DNA from: Dehalococcoidia bacterium
Lineage (GTDB): Bacteria > Chloroflexota > Dehalococcoidia > GIF9 > AB-539-J10
Direction of reading: 5' to 3'
Length of the DNA stretch: 7,103 nt
Assembly: GCA_029859145.1 (NCBI GenBank)
Contig: JAOUDT010000062.1
Location: 1 to 7,103, forward strand
A model generated the notes under the pieces. It was not told the origin of the DNA, did not search any database, and saw only the letters and a list, made by a program, of their open reading frames with translations. A program made the position numbers and the translations under genes. Shown piece by piece: positions 1-5,681 of the stretch (the stretch's first letter is position 1; each line of letters starts with the position of its first letter).

Positions 1-940
1 CCTGGAAATGCTCCTGCGCTTGATCCGCTGCCTGTCTACCGTGGAACTGCCTGACAATTTCATGAGCCAATCGCTTTTTAAGGTCCATGGGGTTAACTGA
101 GTGAGTTTCTAGTTGCTTCTTAAACTTGGCAATCTCTTCTTCGGGGACGTCGGTCACCAGCTCAAAATAGTCCAGGATAAGGGAGTCGGGGATGGACATC
201 ACCTTACCGTATATTTCCTGGGGAGGCTCAACAATGCCTATATGGTTATGTAAGCTCTTGCTCATCTTCTGTTTGCCGTCAGTACCAATCAGGAGGGGAA
301 CAAGGAAAACTTGCTGGGGAGATTGCCCCGTGCTTTGCTGAAGCTCTCTGCCCACAAGGCAATTGAATTTCTGGTCAATGCCACCGAATTCGACATCGGC
401 TTTGATGGCTACTGAATCATAACTCTGAAGCAAAGGGTAAAGCATTTCAGTTAGGGATATGGGGTTGCCAGAATTATACCGCTTGTTGAAATCCTCTCTG
501 GCTAGAAGTTGAGCAACCGTAAATTTGCTGGTGAGTTTGATTACTTCTTCCAAACTGAACGGTGAAAACCATTCGCTTTGCCATCTTAGCTCTGTTTTGT
601 CCTTATCTACCACCTTGAAGAACTGTTCCATGTAGGTTCTAGCATTATTTTCTATTTCGCTGGGTGAGAGCATAGGGCGTGTAGCTGACTGACCACTGGG
701 GTCGCCAATCCTCGCTGTCCAGTCACCGACTATTAGAGTGACTCTGTGGCCTAGCTCTTGGAATTGACGCAGCTTTCTCAATCCCACTACATGTCCGAGG
801 TGAATGTCAGGAGCACTGGGATCGAAGCCCTGTTTCAGGTTCAGAATTCTCCCCGAGTTGAGCAGCCCTAGTAGCTCGGCCTCCGTTATGATCTCAGCCA
901 CTCCTCGTCTTAGTAAGGTGGCAAACCTTGTATCAGTCAT
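1..940 (-). CDS. tyrS: tyrosyl-tRNA synthetase, C-terminal end missing
   Basis: Class I aminoacyl-tRNA synthetase that activates tyrosine with ATP and loads it onto tRNA-Tyr in the cytoplasm. Reverse translation gives 313 residues from ATG at 940-938 before the window ends; the family is usually about 400-420 residues, so part of the anticodon-binding region and the C-terminal S4-like domain lie outside. Visible motifs are GFDPSAPDIHLGH (residues 38-50, the HIGH signature as HLGH), GDWTARIGDPSG, EFGGIDQKFN (tyrosine/adenylate pocket) and a perfect KMSKS at residues 225-229 (bases 254-268). The wording of these motifs resembles the second bacterial TyrRS subtype (TyrZ-like) more than E. coli TyrS. 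The start codon overlaps the ribF stop by four bases (ATGA) and has no clear Shine-Dalgarno sequence, so translation is probably coupled to ribF. It is the last visible gene of the minus-strand operon. Confidence 0.96.
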   Translation of the reverse strand, partial: MTDTRFATLLRRGVAEIITEAELLGLLNSGRILNLKQGFDPSAPDIHLGHVVGLRKLRQFQELGHRVTLIVGDWTARIGDPSGQSATRPMLSPSEIENNARTYMEQFFKVVDKDKTELRWQSEWFSPFSLEEVIKLTSKFTVAQLLAREDFNKRYNSGNPISLTEMLYPLLQSYDSVAIKADVEFGGIDQKFNCLVGRELQQSTGQSPQQVFLVPLLIGTDGKQKMSKSLHNHIGIVEPPQEIYGKVMSIPDSLILDYFELVTDVPEEEIAKFKKQLETHSVNPMDLKKRLAHEIVRQFHGRQAADQAQEHFQ

Positions 941-1866
941 TTTGAATCTTTGGCTAGAAGTGCTTCTACCTTTCGAACATCTTTTTCTATTTGTATCTTT
1001 AGCTGTTCGGAAGAAGGAAAGCGTTGCTCATCCCTTAATTTTTGCACAAATTCGACCCTTATCTCTCTGCCATATAGATCACCTTTGTAGTCTAGCAGGT
1101 GAGTTTCCACCATTCTTTTCCCTTCCCCAAAGGTGGGGCGGCTGCCGATATTGGTTGCGGAAGGGAACCGCTTGCCGGCTACTTGAGTCATAGTAGCATA
1201 GATGCCATTGTTGGGTAATGCTTGTTGTGGCTCTATGTCTAGGTTAGCGGTGGGAAATCCCAGAACTCGTCCGCGTTTGTCGGATGTGATGACATTGCCT
1301 CTGATGTAGAAACGGCGCCCCATTAGCTTCTCCACTCTTTTCATATCGCCTTGGATTAGTGCTTGGCGGATGAGAGTGCTGCTCACTACCTCGCCGTTGA
1401 TTGTATAGGGAGAGGCGACTTCCACACTGAACCCCATTCTATCTCCCAGAGTATGGAGCAGGTCGATATTGCCTTCGCCGCCTCTTCCTAGGACAAAGTC
1501 GGGTCCCACCACAATGCCCCGCATCTTGAGGTACTTCTTGAGCAAGGACATAAAGTCGCGCGCACCTAGCTGTGCCAGCTCGGGAGTAAATGCCAATACT
1601 GCAACTATGTTTATGCCTAGCTGCTGAAAAGTCGCGATCCTATCCTCCAAGCTACTGAGCTGAGGCAATTGGTCATGGGGATGCAACACCGATTGGGGAT
1701 GGGGATCGAAGGTAACTACTCCGCTAACGAGATCCTTCTGTGCTGCTCGCTGCTGCAGTTGTTTTAGCAAATAGCGATGACCGGCATGAACGCCATCAAA
1801 CACGCCTATGGTAAGCAATGTTTCCCCCTGAGGAGTTATACTGGCTAGCTCCTGCTCGATTTCCAT
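937..1866 (-). CDS. ribF: bifunctional riboflavin kinase / FAD synthetase
   Basis: Cytoplasmic enzyme that phosphorylates riboflavin to FMN and then adenylates FMN to FAD. The 309-residue length is typical of bacterial RibF. The N-terminal nucleotidyltransferase domain shows TIGVFDGVHAGHR (19-31, HxGH-type motif), VTFDPHP (51-57), VVGPDFVLGRGGEGN (119-133) and STLIRQAL (163-170). The C-terminal riboflavin kinase domain shows the glycine-rich RGNVITSDKRGRVLGFPTAN (189-208), NGIYA (220-224), NIGSRPTFGEG (239-249) and ETHLLDY plus LYGREIRVEF (254-273). Both domains look intact. The ATG lies 11 bases after the aroF stop without a strong ribosome binding site, and the gene ends in an ATGA overlap with tyrS, so it sits inside one transcript with its neighbours. 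No FMN riboswitch is visible next to it. Confidence 0.97.
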   Translation of the reverse strand: MEIEQELASITPQGETLLTIGVFDGVHAGHRYLLKQLQQRAAQKDLVSGVVTFDPHPQSVLHPHDQLPQLSSLEDRIATFQQLGINIVAVLAFTPELAQLGARDFMSLLKKYLKMRGIVVGPDFVLGRGGEGNIDLLHTLGDRMGFSVEVASPYTINGEVVSSTLIRQALIQGDMKRVEKLMGRRFYIRGNVITSDKRGRVLGFPTANLDIEPQQALPNNGIYATMTQVAGKRFPSATNIGSRPTFGEGKRMVETHLLDYKGDLYGREIRVEFVQKLRDEQRFPSSEQLKIQIEKDVRKVEALLAKDSK

Positions 1867-1877
1867 GGTCTCTGGTC

Positions 1878-2918
1878 TTAGTGTTTGCTCTTTGCGCTCT
1901 GAGTAGCTAGCTGTCTATTTCTAGCCTGGGCTATGGGCGATAGTTGAGACATGAGGAGTCGAAAGCTGTCAAAGTTGAGTGACTGAGGACCATCGGCAAG
2001 CGCCATGTCAGGATTAGGATGGACTTCTATGAGAAGTCCATCTGCTCCGGCGGCTACTGTTGCCAATGCTAAGGGAGGTACTAGGTACCATTTGCCTGTA
2101 GCGTGGCTGGGATCTGCGATAATGGGCAAATGGCTGACCTTCTCGATAATTGGTATTGAGCTGACATCCATAGTATTGCGGGTATGGGTCTCAAAGGTTC
2201 TGATACCTCTTTCGCAAAGAATAACCTGTTCGTTGTCCTGCGCCAGAATATATTCAGCGGCCAGCAGCCACTCTTGAATAGTAGAGGACAAACCGCGTTT
2301 GAGCAACACCGGCTTCCTTGTTTTGCCCACCTCATCGAGCAGGATAAAGTTCTGCATGTTTCTGGCACCGATCTGAAGTATGTCAGCATATTTGGCCACC
2401 AAATCGACCTGGTCCGGCGACATAACTTCAGTAATCACTGGCATCTTGTTTTCCTTTCCTACTGCAGCCAGTATTTTCAGTCCTGTTTCCCCCAACCCTC
2501 GAAAGTCGTAAGGCGAAGTACGTGGCTTGAAGGCACCCCCGCGCAGCACAGTGGCGCCAGCGGCCTTGACCTCCTGAGCTGTGAGTAGGAGCTGCTCCTC
2601 GCTTTCTATGGCGCAGGGACCAGCCATAACGATTATTTCCTTGCCACCGATAGCCACGCCTTTTACCTCCACTACCGTATCTCGAGGGTGAAACTCCCGA
2701 CTGGCAAGTTTGTATGGCTTGCTCACCAGTAAAACCTGTTCTACCCCGGGGAGCAACTCCAGAGCATCGCGAAGCTCCGTGAAGACTTGGCCCAACACGC
2801 CGATAACGGTATGGTCGACACCTTCTGAGATGTGTGCCTTTAGGCCAAAGTCTTCGATTCGCTTTGTGACTCTGCTGATTTCGTCAGGCCTGGAGCTAGT
2901 TTTCATGACTACAATCAT
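1878..2918 (-). CDS. aroF: 3-deoxy-7-phosphoheptulonate synthase (DAHP synthase), class I-beta
   Basis: Condenses phosphoenolpyruvate with erythrose 4-phosphate to DAHP, the first step of the shikimate pathway. The 346 residues begin with a roughly 70-residue ferredoxin-like/ACT-like domain (MIVVMKTSSRP onward), which in the Thermotoga-type enzymes carries Tyr/Phe feedback inhibition. The barrel follows with AGPCAIES (99-106), RGGAFKPRTSPY (126-137), GARNMQN (184-190), KPVLLKRG (202-209), ILCERGIRT (233-241), IADPSHATG (267-275) and EVHPNPDMALADGPQSL (298-314). The expected metal ligands are all present: Cys102, His272, Glu298 and Asp309. The start is well supported by GGAGGT at 2924-2929 upstream of ATG 2918-2916; the ATG overlaps the aroH stop as ATGA. 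Regulation is probably allosteric through the N-terminal domain plus the shared operon promoter. The gene symbol aroF is used loosely for this family. Confidence 0.97.
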   Translation of the reverse strand: MIVVMKTSSRPDEISRVTKRIEDFGLKAHISEGVDHTVIGVLGQVFTELRDALELLPGVEQVLLVSKPYKLASREFHPRDTVVEVKGVAIGGKEIIVMAGPCAIESEEQLLLTAQEVKAAGATVLRGGAFKPRTSPYDFRGLGETGLKILAAVGKENKMPVITEVMSPDQVDLVAKYADILQIGARNMQNFILLDEVGKTRKPVLLKRGLSSTIQEWLLAAEYILAQDNEQVILCERGIRTFETHTRNTMDVSSIPIIEKVSHLPIIADPSHATGKWYLVPPLALATVAAGADGLLIEVHPNPDMALADGPQSLNFDSFRLLMSQLSPIAQARNRQLATQSAKSKH

Positions 2919-3298
2919 GTCTTACCTCCAATTGCGGGTGATGGTTTATCCTTTAACTTTTTCGCCCCTCCTAGGTAAACATGTACAATTTCATCGGATC
3001 TCTTCGTGGTGTTTACAAGCATGAGGACTCTCAGGCAGCGAGGCAACGCACCGTCGACATTCATCTCATGTCCACAGAGCAAAGCCAGGCTAGATGGCCA
3101 TCCCAGTTCTCTTGTCGCCGCAGCAGGAAACTCAGCATTCAAGTCTGATGTAGTAGTGAAAAGAATAGCGGCGATATCCTCAGTTTCAATGCTGTTGGCC
3201 TTCGCCATCTTCGTGAGCAGGTTCTTAGCCGCTGCGAGGATGCCTTTTCTATTGTTTGCTGAAACCGTGATAGCCCCTCTGATGCCACGGCACTGCAA
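2915..3298 (-). CDS. aroH: chorismate mutase, monofunctional AroH type
   Basis: Rearranges chorismate to prephenate, the committed step towards Tyr and Phe; AroH-class enzymes are small trimers. With the TTG start at 3298-3296 the protein is 127 residues, the same length as the Bacillus subtilis enzyme, and begins just before RGIRGAITV. Residues matching the known active site are visible: the second Arg of RGIRGA, Cys and Glu in CGHEMNVDG, the second Arg of RCLRV and Tyr in HVYLGG. DLNAEFPAAATRELGW is also typical. The frame stays open to another TTG at 3328 (137 residues), preceded by AGGA at 8 bases; I prefer 3298 because of a strong GAGGTG site 5 bases upstream and because the predicted transcript starts near 3324. 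The gene ends in an ATGA overlap with aroF, which suits a shared aromatic amino acid role. Confidence 0.93.
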   Translation of the reverse strand: MQCRGIRGAITVSANNRKGILAAAKNLLTKMAKANSIETEDIAAILFTTTSDLNAEFPAAATRELGWPSSLALLCGHEMNVDGALPRCLRVLMLVNTTKRSDEIVHVYLGGAKKLKDKPSPAIGGKT

Positions 3299-3303
3299 TT
3301 TAA

Positions 3304-3309
3304 CACCTC
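3304..3309 (-). promoter_or_regulatory. ribosome binding site deciding the aroH start
   Basis: The minus strand reads GAGGTG here, six bases complementary to the 16S anti-Shine-Dalgarno end, with a 5-base spacer to TTG at 3298-3296. It supports the 127-residue form of AroH over the upstream TTG at 3328, whose only candidate site is AGGA at 3340-3337. Confidence 0.55.
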
Positions 3310-3330
3310 TCTTTTCAGATTTAGGCAAAT

Positions 3331-3359
3331 AGCCTATCCTAATTCTCGTGCTTCGTCAA
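3331..3359 (-). promoter_or_regulatory. predicted sigma-70-type promoter of the aroH-aroF-ribF-tyrS operon
   Basis: On the minus strand TTGACG (3359-3354, five of six consensus bases) is followed by a 17-base spacer and TAGGCT (3336-3331, three of six). Transcription would start near 3324, leaving a leader of about 26 bases before the preferred aroH start. That is too short for a T-box or peptide attenuator, so control by tRNA-Tyr through a leader is unlikely at this promoter. The weak -10 box limits confidence. Confidence 0.5.
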
Positions 3360-3488
3360 GAACGGTCATTTTGATGGCACGATAACTTGTGATAATTACG
3401 TTTCGTGAGCAAAGAATCACTCTTGCACTGTGGACGGCTCAATTAACATGAAGGCTTGGTCTTGATGATGCCATTGAATTGCACTTGT

Positions 3489-3518
3489 TTGTCCGGCAAC
3501 GTGCTTTGGTGATAACAT
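3489..3518 (+). promoter_or_regulatory. candidate promoter for the metallopeptidase gene
   Basis: TTGTCC (3489-3494) is followed by an 18-base spacer and TAACAT (3513-3518), with TGA just before it giving an extended -10 (TGnTAACAT). The start would be near 3525. A dyad, AAGAGT (3519-3524) with ACTCTT (3535-3540), overlaps the predicted start and could be a 5' hairpin or an operator. This is a match by eye only. Confidence 0.35.
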
Positions 3519-3566
3519 AAGAGTAGATATCTTCACTCTTGTCAGTAGTGTCTGTAGTCTCCTAAT

Positions 3567-3950
3567 ATGGAAAGAGCAGAATTTGAACGTCTCGTAGGGA
3601 GAGCCATGGAGAGTCTGCCGCTCGAATTTCAGGCCAAGCTGGAAAATGTCGATATCGTGGTGGAACAGTGGCCCACAACAGCGCAATTGAGACAGGCTAG
3701 GGCAAAGACTCCCGGGCAATTGCTTGGGCTTTACCAAGGTGTGCCTCAAACCAGGCGGGGGCGCGGGTATGGGTTGGTCTTGCCTGATAAGATAAGTATC
3801 TTTCAAAAGCCTATAGAGGCGCAATGTCGCTTTGACTACGAAATTGAGGTAAGAATAGGGGAGGTAGTACGCCACGAAATAGCTCATCACTTCGGCCTCG
3901 GCGAAGAGGCTCTGCGGAAGATAGGAAGAGAGAAACGCAGAAGGAAGTAA
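3567..3950 (+). CDS. zincin-like metallopeptidase family protein
   Basis: A 127-residue cytoplasmic-type protein with no signal peptide. Order of features: an N-terminal helix MERAEFERLVGRAMESLP, a strand with ENVDIVVEQWP (26-36), LLGLYQGVP (52-60), YGLVLPDKISIF (68-79) and, near the end, the zinc motif HEIAHHFGLGEEAL with HExxH at 103-107. This layout matches the short metallopeptidase family Pfam Zincin_1 (COG3824); members have the zincin motif, but substrates are largely unknown. The C-terminus is strongly basic (REKRRRK). The ATG at 3567 lacks a Shine-Dalgarno sequence; an ATG at 3606 has GGGAG upstream but would remove the conserved first helix, so I keep 3567. It is divergent from the aroH operon, and the next gene follows after 122 bases on the same strand. 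Function remains unassigned beyond the fold. Confidence 0.85.
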   Translation: MERAEFERLVGRAMESLPLEFQAKLENVDIVVEQWPTTAQLRQARAKTPGQLLGLYQGVPQTRRGRGYGLVLPDKISIFQKPIEAQCRFDYEIEVRIGEVVRHEIAHHFGLGEEALRKIGREKRRRK

Positions 3951-4072
3951 CGAACAGGTATTGCGGCGGCCCAATGTCATATTTGGCTTGATTCTCCGGA
4001 ATCCGAGCAGGAGTTTCGTGGGCCGTGTAGGTAGAGAAGAACATTACCAGTAGATCGGGTGAGGTTGCAGCT

Positions 4073-4735
4073 ATGACAGATGGTCTTGTAGGCCCAGAGA
4101 AGCGTGCAAGGAGAGTCTTCAGGAGATACTTTCCACTAATATTTGTACTGTGGATTCTTTTTGTACTATATCCCAATCCTGTAAACATAATCATTAGTAT
4201 CCACAGAGTTCTTAGCTTCGAACCTAACCCTGGCGCCGTTCAGTCTATGCTGAACGACCTTCCTTCTGACGCGGTAGATATAGAGAAGGCAGTCCTGGCT
4301 ACGATACGTTATCGCCATGACTGGCAGGTCTATGGCATGCCATGGTATTGTCCCACCGTCGAGCAGGCGGTGGAGCGAGGGGTGGGGGACTGCAAGAGCC
4401 GGGCTCTGGTTTTGGCCTCTGTCTTGGAAGCGAAAAATGTCACATATCAGGTGCACTCGTCTCCGATACACATTTGGGTGGAGTATGAGGGAAAGAATGA
4501 GACCTCAATTGAGAATGCTCAGGTCGAGTTCTACCAATACGACCCGGAATCGGGTGAGAGGCAATTTCGGCTTCCTCATATCAGGATAGCCGAGGTCATG
4601 GATTCCTTCTGGGACTCATTCTGGGGTCCCATGCCCGACGACAGAAAGGCTCTTCTAATCTCGGGCCCAGTAGCTTTGGTAGCGGCTAGGGTGATTTTCC
4701 GAAAGAGGAGAACTGTCCAGTTGTCAGCCGGCTAG
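4073..4735 (+). CDS. membrane-anchored transglutaminase-like cysteine protein
   Basis: A 220-residue protein of the transglutaminase-like superfamily (papain-like fold; members include peptidases and crosslinking enzymes). A basic N-terminus (KRARRVFRR) precedes a membrane segment at about residues 20-42 (YFPLIFVLWILFVLYPNPV), suggesting an N-in anchor with the domain outside. The core shows WYCPTVEQAVERGVGDCKSRALVLASVL with the expected nucleophile Cys107 in GDCKSRA, and HIWVEYEG with the expected catalytic His133. The usual third residue, Asp, is not obvious; Glu147 in IENAQ or Asp157 in YQYDPES are candidates. A second hydrophobic stretch at 193-209 is followed by basic RKRR, which could be a second membrane segment. 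The start is supported by GAGGT at 4061-4065 with a 7-base spacer. No promoter is evident in the preceding 122 bases, so co-transcription with the metallopeptidase gene is possible. Confidence 0.8.
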   Translation: MTDGLVGPEKRARRVFRRYFPLIFVLWILFVLYPNPVNIIISIHRVLSFEPNPGAVQSMLNDLPSDAVDIEKAVLATIRYRHDWQVYGMPWYCPTVEQAVERGVGDCKSRALVLASVLEAKNVTYQVHSSPIHIWVEYEGKNETSIENAQVEFYQYDPESGERQFRLPHIRIAEVMDSFWDSFWGPMPDDRKALLISGPVALVAARVIFRKRRTVQLSAG

Positions 4736-4818
4736 AATCCCTCCGATCGGACGAGAAACGGAGATAGCGCAAGCCCAGTGGGTTGCAGAGTCAATTGGAC
4801 TGTTTGGCTCGTTGCGTT

Positions 4819-5070
4819 CTAGCGGTGAGGATACCGGGCCCAGTCCCGGGTATCGTCTTCATCGGCGGCTGGTTCTGTAAAATAGCCTAGGGGTTTTCCC
4901 AAGGCGCTGGCGATTCGCTCCAAATTGGCGATATAAAGTCGTCTCTTGCCCAACTCATAGTTGGATAAAGCTGCCTGTGTGCAGCCTAGCTTGGCTGCCA
5001 GTTCTTGCTGGGTGATGCCAAGTTCTTCTCTGGCCTGCTGAATCCTTGTTCCGATGGCGGGAGAGACCAC
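4819..5070 (-). CDS. Xre/Cro-family helix-turn-helix regulator
   Basis: An 83-residue DNA-binding protein consisting of one HTH_3 domain at about residues 7-62. Helices 2-3 are TQQELAAKLGC and TQAALSNYELGKRRL (recognition helix about 31-38), followed by ANLERIASALGKPLGYF. A short acidic tail (AADEDD) ends with RDWARYPHR. There is no sensor, peptidase or dimerisation domain of the CI C-terminal type, so any signal must come from a partner protein or from level control. GTG at 5070-5068 is the only usable start: an in-frame TAG lies four codons upstream. No Shine-Dalgarno sequence precedes it and the predicted transcript starts at about the same base, so the mRNA may be leaderless. It is divergent from the 5210 operon and shares a spacer full of dyads with it, which suggests autoregulation and control of that operon. 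Confidence 0.9.
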   Translation of the reverse strand: MVSPAIGTRIQQAREELGITQQELAAKLGCTQAALSNYELGKRRLYIANLERIASALGKPLGYFTEPAADEDDTRDWARYPHR

Positions 5071-5076
5071 GCCCGG

Positions 5077-5106
5077 ATTCTATCACATTTCGTAATATCC
5101 GGCCAA
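5077..5106 (-). promoter_or_regulatory. promoter of the Xre regulator, leaderless transcript predicted
   Basis: The minus strand carries an extended -10, TGATAGAAT (5085-5077; TAGAAT is five of six consensus bases), 18 bases after TTGGCC (5106-5101, four of six). Start of transcription about seven bases downstream would fall at about 5070, the first base of the GTG start codon. Confidence 0.5.
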
Positions 5107-5120
5107 GTAATTTCGGGGAG

Positions 5121-5139
5121 TTATAACAGGGCGTTATAA
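5121..5139. promoter_or_regulatory. operator-like dyad O1 in the divergent spacer
   Basis: TTATAAC (5121-5127), five bases, then GTTATAA (5133-5139): a perfect 7-base inverted repeat, 19 bp in all. It lies just upstream of the plus-strand -35 box and about 15 bp upstream of the regulator -35 box, so a protein bound here could touch both promoters. It shares the ATAAC-N5-GTTAT core with the dyad at 5178-5194. Binding by the adjacent Xre protein is inferred. Confidence 0.6.
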
Positions 5140-5143
5140 ATTC

Positions 5144-5181
5144 TATTGACAAGGTTATTATGCCTTGTTATGCTGTCAATA
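5144..5181. repeat. inverted repeats framing the plus-strand promoter
   Basis: TATTGACA (5144-5151) and TGTCAATA (5174-5181) form a perfect 8-base inverted repeat that includes the -35 hexamer on one side and the predicted transcription start on the other. Nested inside is ACAAGG (5149-5154) with CCTTGT (5163-5168), and two direct GTTAT half-sites at 5154-5158 and 5167-5171. These may be extra contacts for the regulator; AT-rich promoter DNA can also produce such repeats by chance. Confidence 0.4.
5146..5174 (+). promoter_or_regulatory. strong sigma-70-type promoter of the 5210 operon
   Basis: A perfect TTGACA (5146-5151), an optimal 17-base spacer and TATGCT (5169-5174, four of six) preceded by TGT, which makes an extended -10. 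The predicted start is near 5181, inside the dyad at 5178-5194. It is the strongest promoter match in the window, which fits a gene set that is tightly repressed until induced. Confidence 0.75.
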
Positions 5182-5194
5182 ACGAAGCGTTATT
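5178..5194. promoter_or_regulatory. operator-like dyad O2 over the transcription start
   Basis: AATAAC (5178-5183), five bases, then GTTATT (5189-5194): a perfect 6-base inverted repeat with the same core and the same spacer length as the dyad at 5121-5139; the two centres are 56 bp apart. It covers the predicted start of transcription near 5181, the classic place for a repressor to block initiation. Confidence 0.6.
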
Positions 5195-5209
5195 AAAGGA
5201 GGAAACGAA

Positions 5210-5641
5210 ATGAGAATCAGCGAAGATGTCTGGAAATTCTATCAGCAACACCTGGGCTACGATGACAAGGAAATGAAGAAGTTCAGAGAGAATCCCAGAA
5301 ACGAGGATGTTATTTCCAAAGCGACCGCATTGATGAACAAGACAATTGTTGTGGAAGTTGTCGACTCACACGGCTGTAATAGCCAGCACAAGGTTGGCGA
5401 TAAGTTTTATTTTGACGGCGCCGGCAACATCTTAACCAAGCTTTGCCCCAAGAGAATTTGTTTTGGAGCCTTGGGTGCCATGCCGACATTGATCTATGCG
5501 GCACAGGAGCTGTTCTATGCTGGTGTGGACCCTAACCAGATGCGGTTCAAACGGACAGGGTGTGTTGATGTCGGCGTCGACTGCGGCGGTTGGGGGCATA
5601 TCGTCATGGAAGTGCGGGTGGAGGAACGCAAGAGAGAGTAA
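5210..5641 (+). CDS. Cys-containing protein of unknown function, possibly TIGR04076-like
   Basis: A 143-residue protein and first gene of the operon. The start is secure: AAAGGAGG (5195-5202) seven bases before the ATG, the best ribosome binding site in the window. The first 45 residues are charged and helical. The rest resembles small proteins of the TIGR04076 type: IVVEVVDSHGC (46-56), HKVGDKFYFDG (60-70), KLCPKRICFGALGAMP (77-92) and, near the end, GCVDVGVDCGGWGHIVMEV (117-135). Five Cys are present (56, 79, 84, 118, 125), with His60 and His130; they could bind metal or act in redox, but no known cofactor motif is complete. There is no signal peptide or membrane segment. The family assignment is from memory and tentative. 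It lies downstream of a strong promoter flanked by dyads and is followed by two related DUF6125-like genes. Confidence 0.85.
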   Translation: MRISEDVWKFYQQHLGYDDKEMKKFRENPRNEDVISKATALMNKTIVVEVVDSHGCNSQHKVGDKFYFDGAGNILTKLCPKRICFGALGAMPTLIYAAQELFYAGVDPNQMRFKRTGCVDVGVDCGGWGHIVMEVRVEERKRE

Positions 5642-5665
5642 GGTCTAGGTGCTTGAGCGGTGGAG

Positions 5666-5671
5666 AGGAGG
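5666..5671 (+). promoter_or_regulatory. ribosome binding site deciding the start of the first DUF6125-like gene
   Basis: AGGAGG with a 10-base spacer to GTG at 5682. The second DUF6125-like gene has the same arrangement (AGGAGG at 6224-6229, 10 bases before ATG 6240). This favours GTG 5682 over the in-frame GTG at 5649, which has only AAGG nearby and would add 11 residues without counterpart in the paralogue. Confidence 0.6.
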
Positions 5672-5681
5672 AACAACGAGC

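Noticed and set aside
804..1193. Plus-strand open frame across the tyrS/ribF junction
   Set aside because: It is antisense to two well-supported genes joined by an ATGA overlap and shows no conserved domain.
2184..2588. Plus-strand open frame opposite aroF
   Set aside because: It is a shadow of the DAHP synthase gene, whose minus-strand frame carries every family motif; the plus-strand translation resembles no family.
3378..3409. CACGA ... TCGTG inverted repeat upstream of aroH, with GATAAC resembling the ATAAC half-site of the right-hand operators
   Set aside because: The arms are five bases with a 20-base gap, and no GTTAT partner lies at the N5 spacing, so it does not match the dyads at 5121-5194.
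3417..3980. Long minus-strand open frame opposite the metallopeptidase gene
   Set aside because: Its translation has no recognisable motif and runs through the divergent promoter region, while the plus-strand frame encodes a clear HExxH protein.
3990..4003. Inverted repeat GATTC-TCCG-GAATC between the metallopeptidase and transglutaminase-like genes
   Set aside because: The stem is only five pairs without a T-run; chance is a sufficient explanation.
4769..4786. Small hairpin GCAA(G)CCC-AGT-GGGTTGC in the convergent gap between the transglutaminase-like gene and the regulator
   Set aside because: It is in the right place for a bidirectional terminator, but the stem has a bulge, the loop is three bases, and there is no T-tract on either side.
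4830..4854. Hairpin GATACC-GGG ... CCC-G-GGTATC, a 9-pair stem with one bulge
   Set aside because: It lies inside the end of the regulator coding region and has no T-run after it on either strand, so I do not call it a terminator; the sequence is explained by coding for the last residues.
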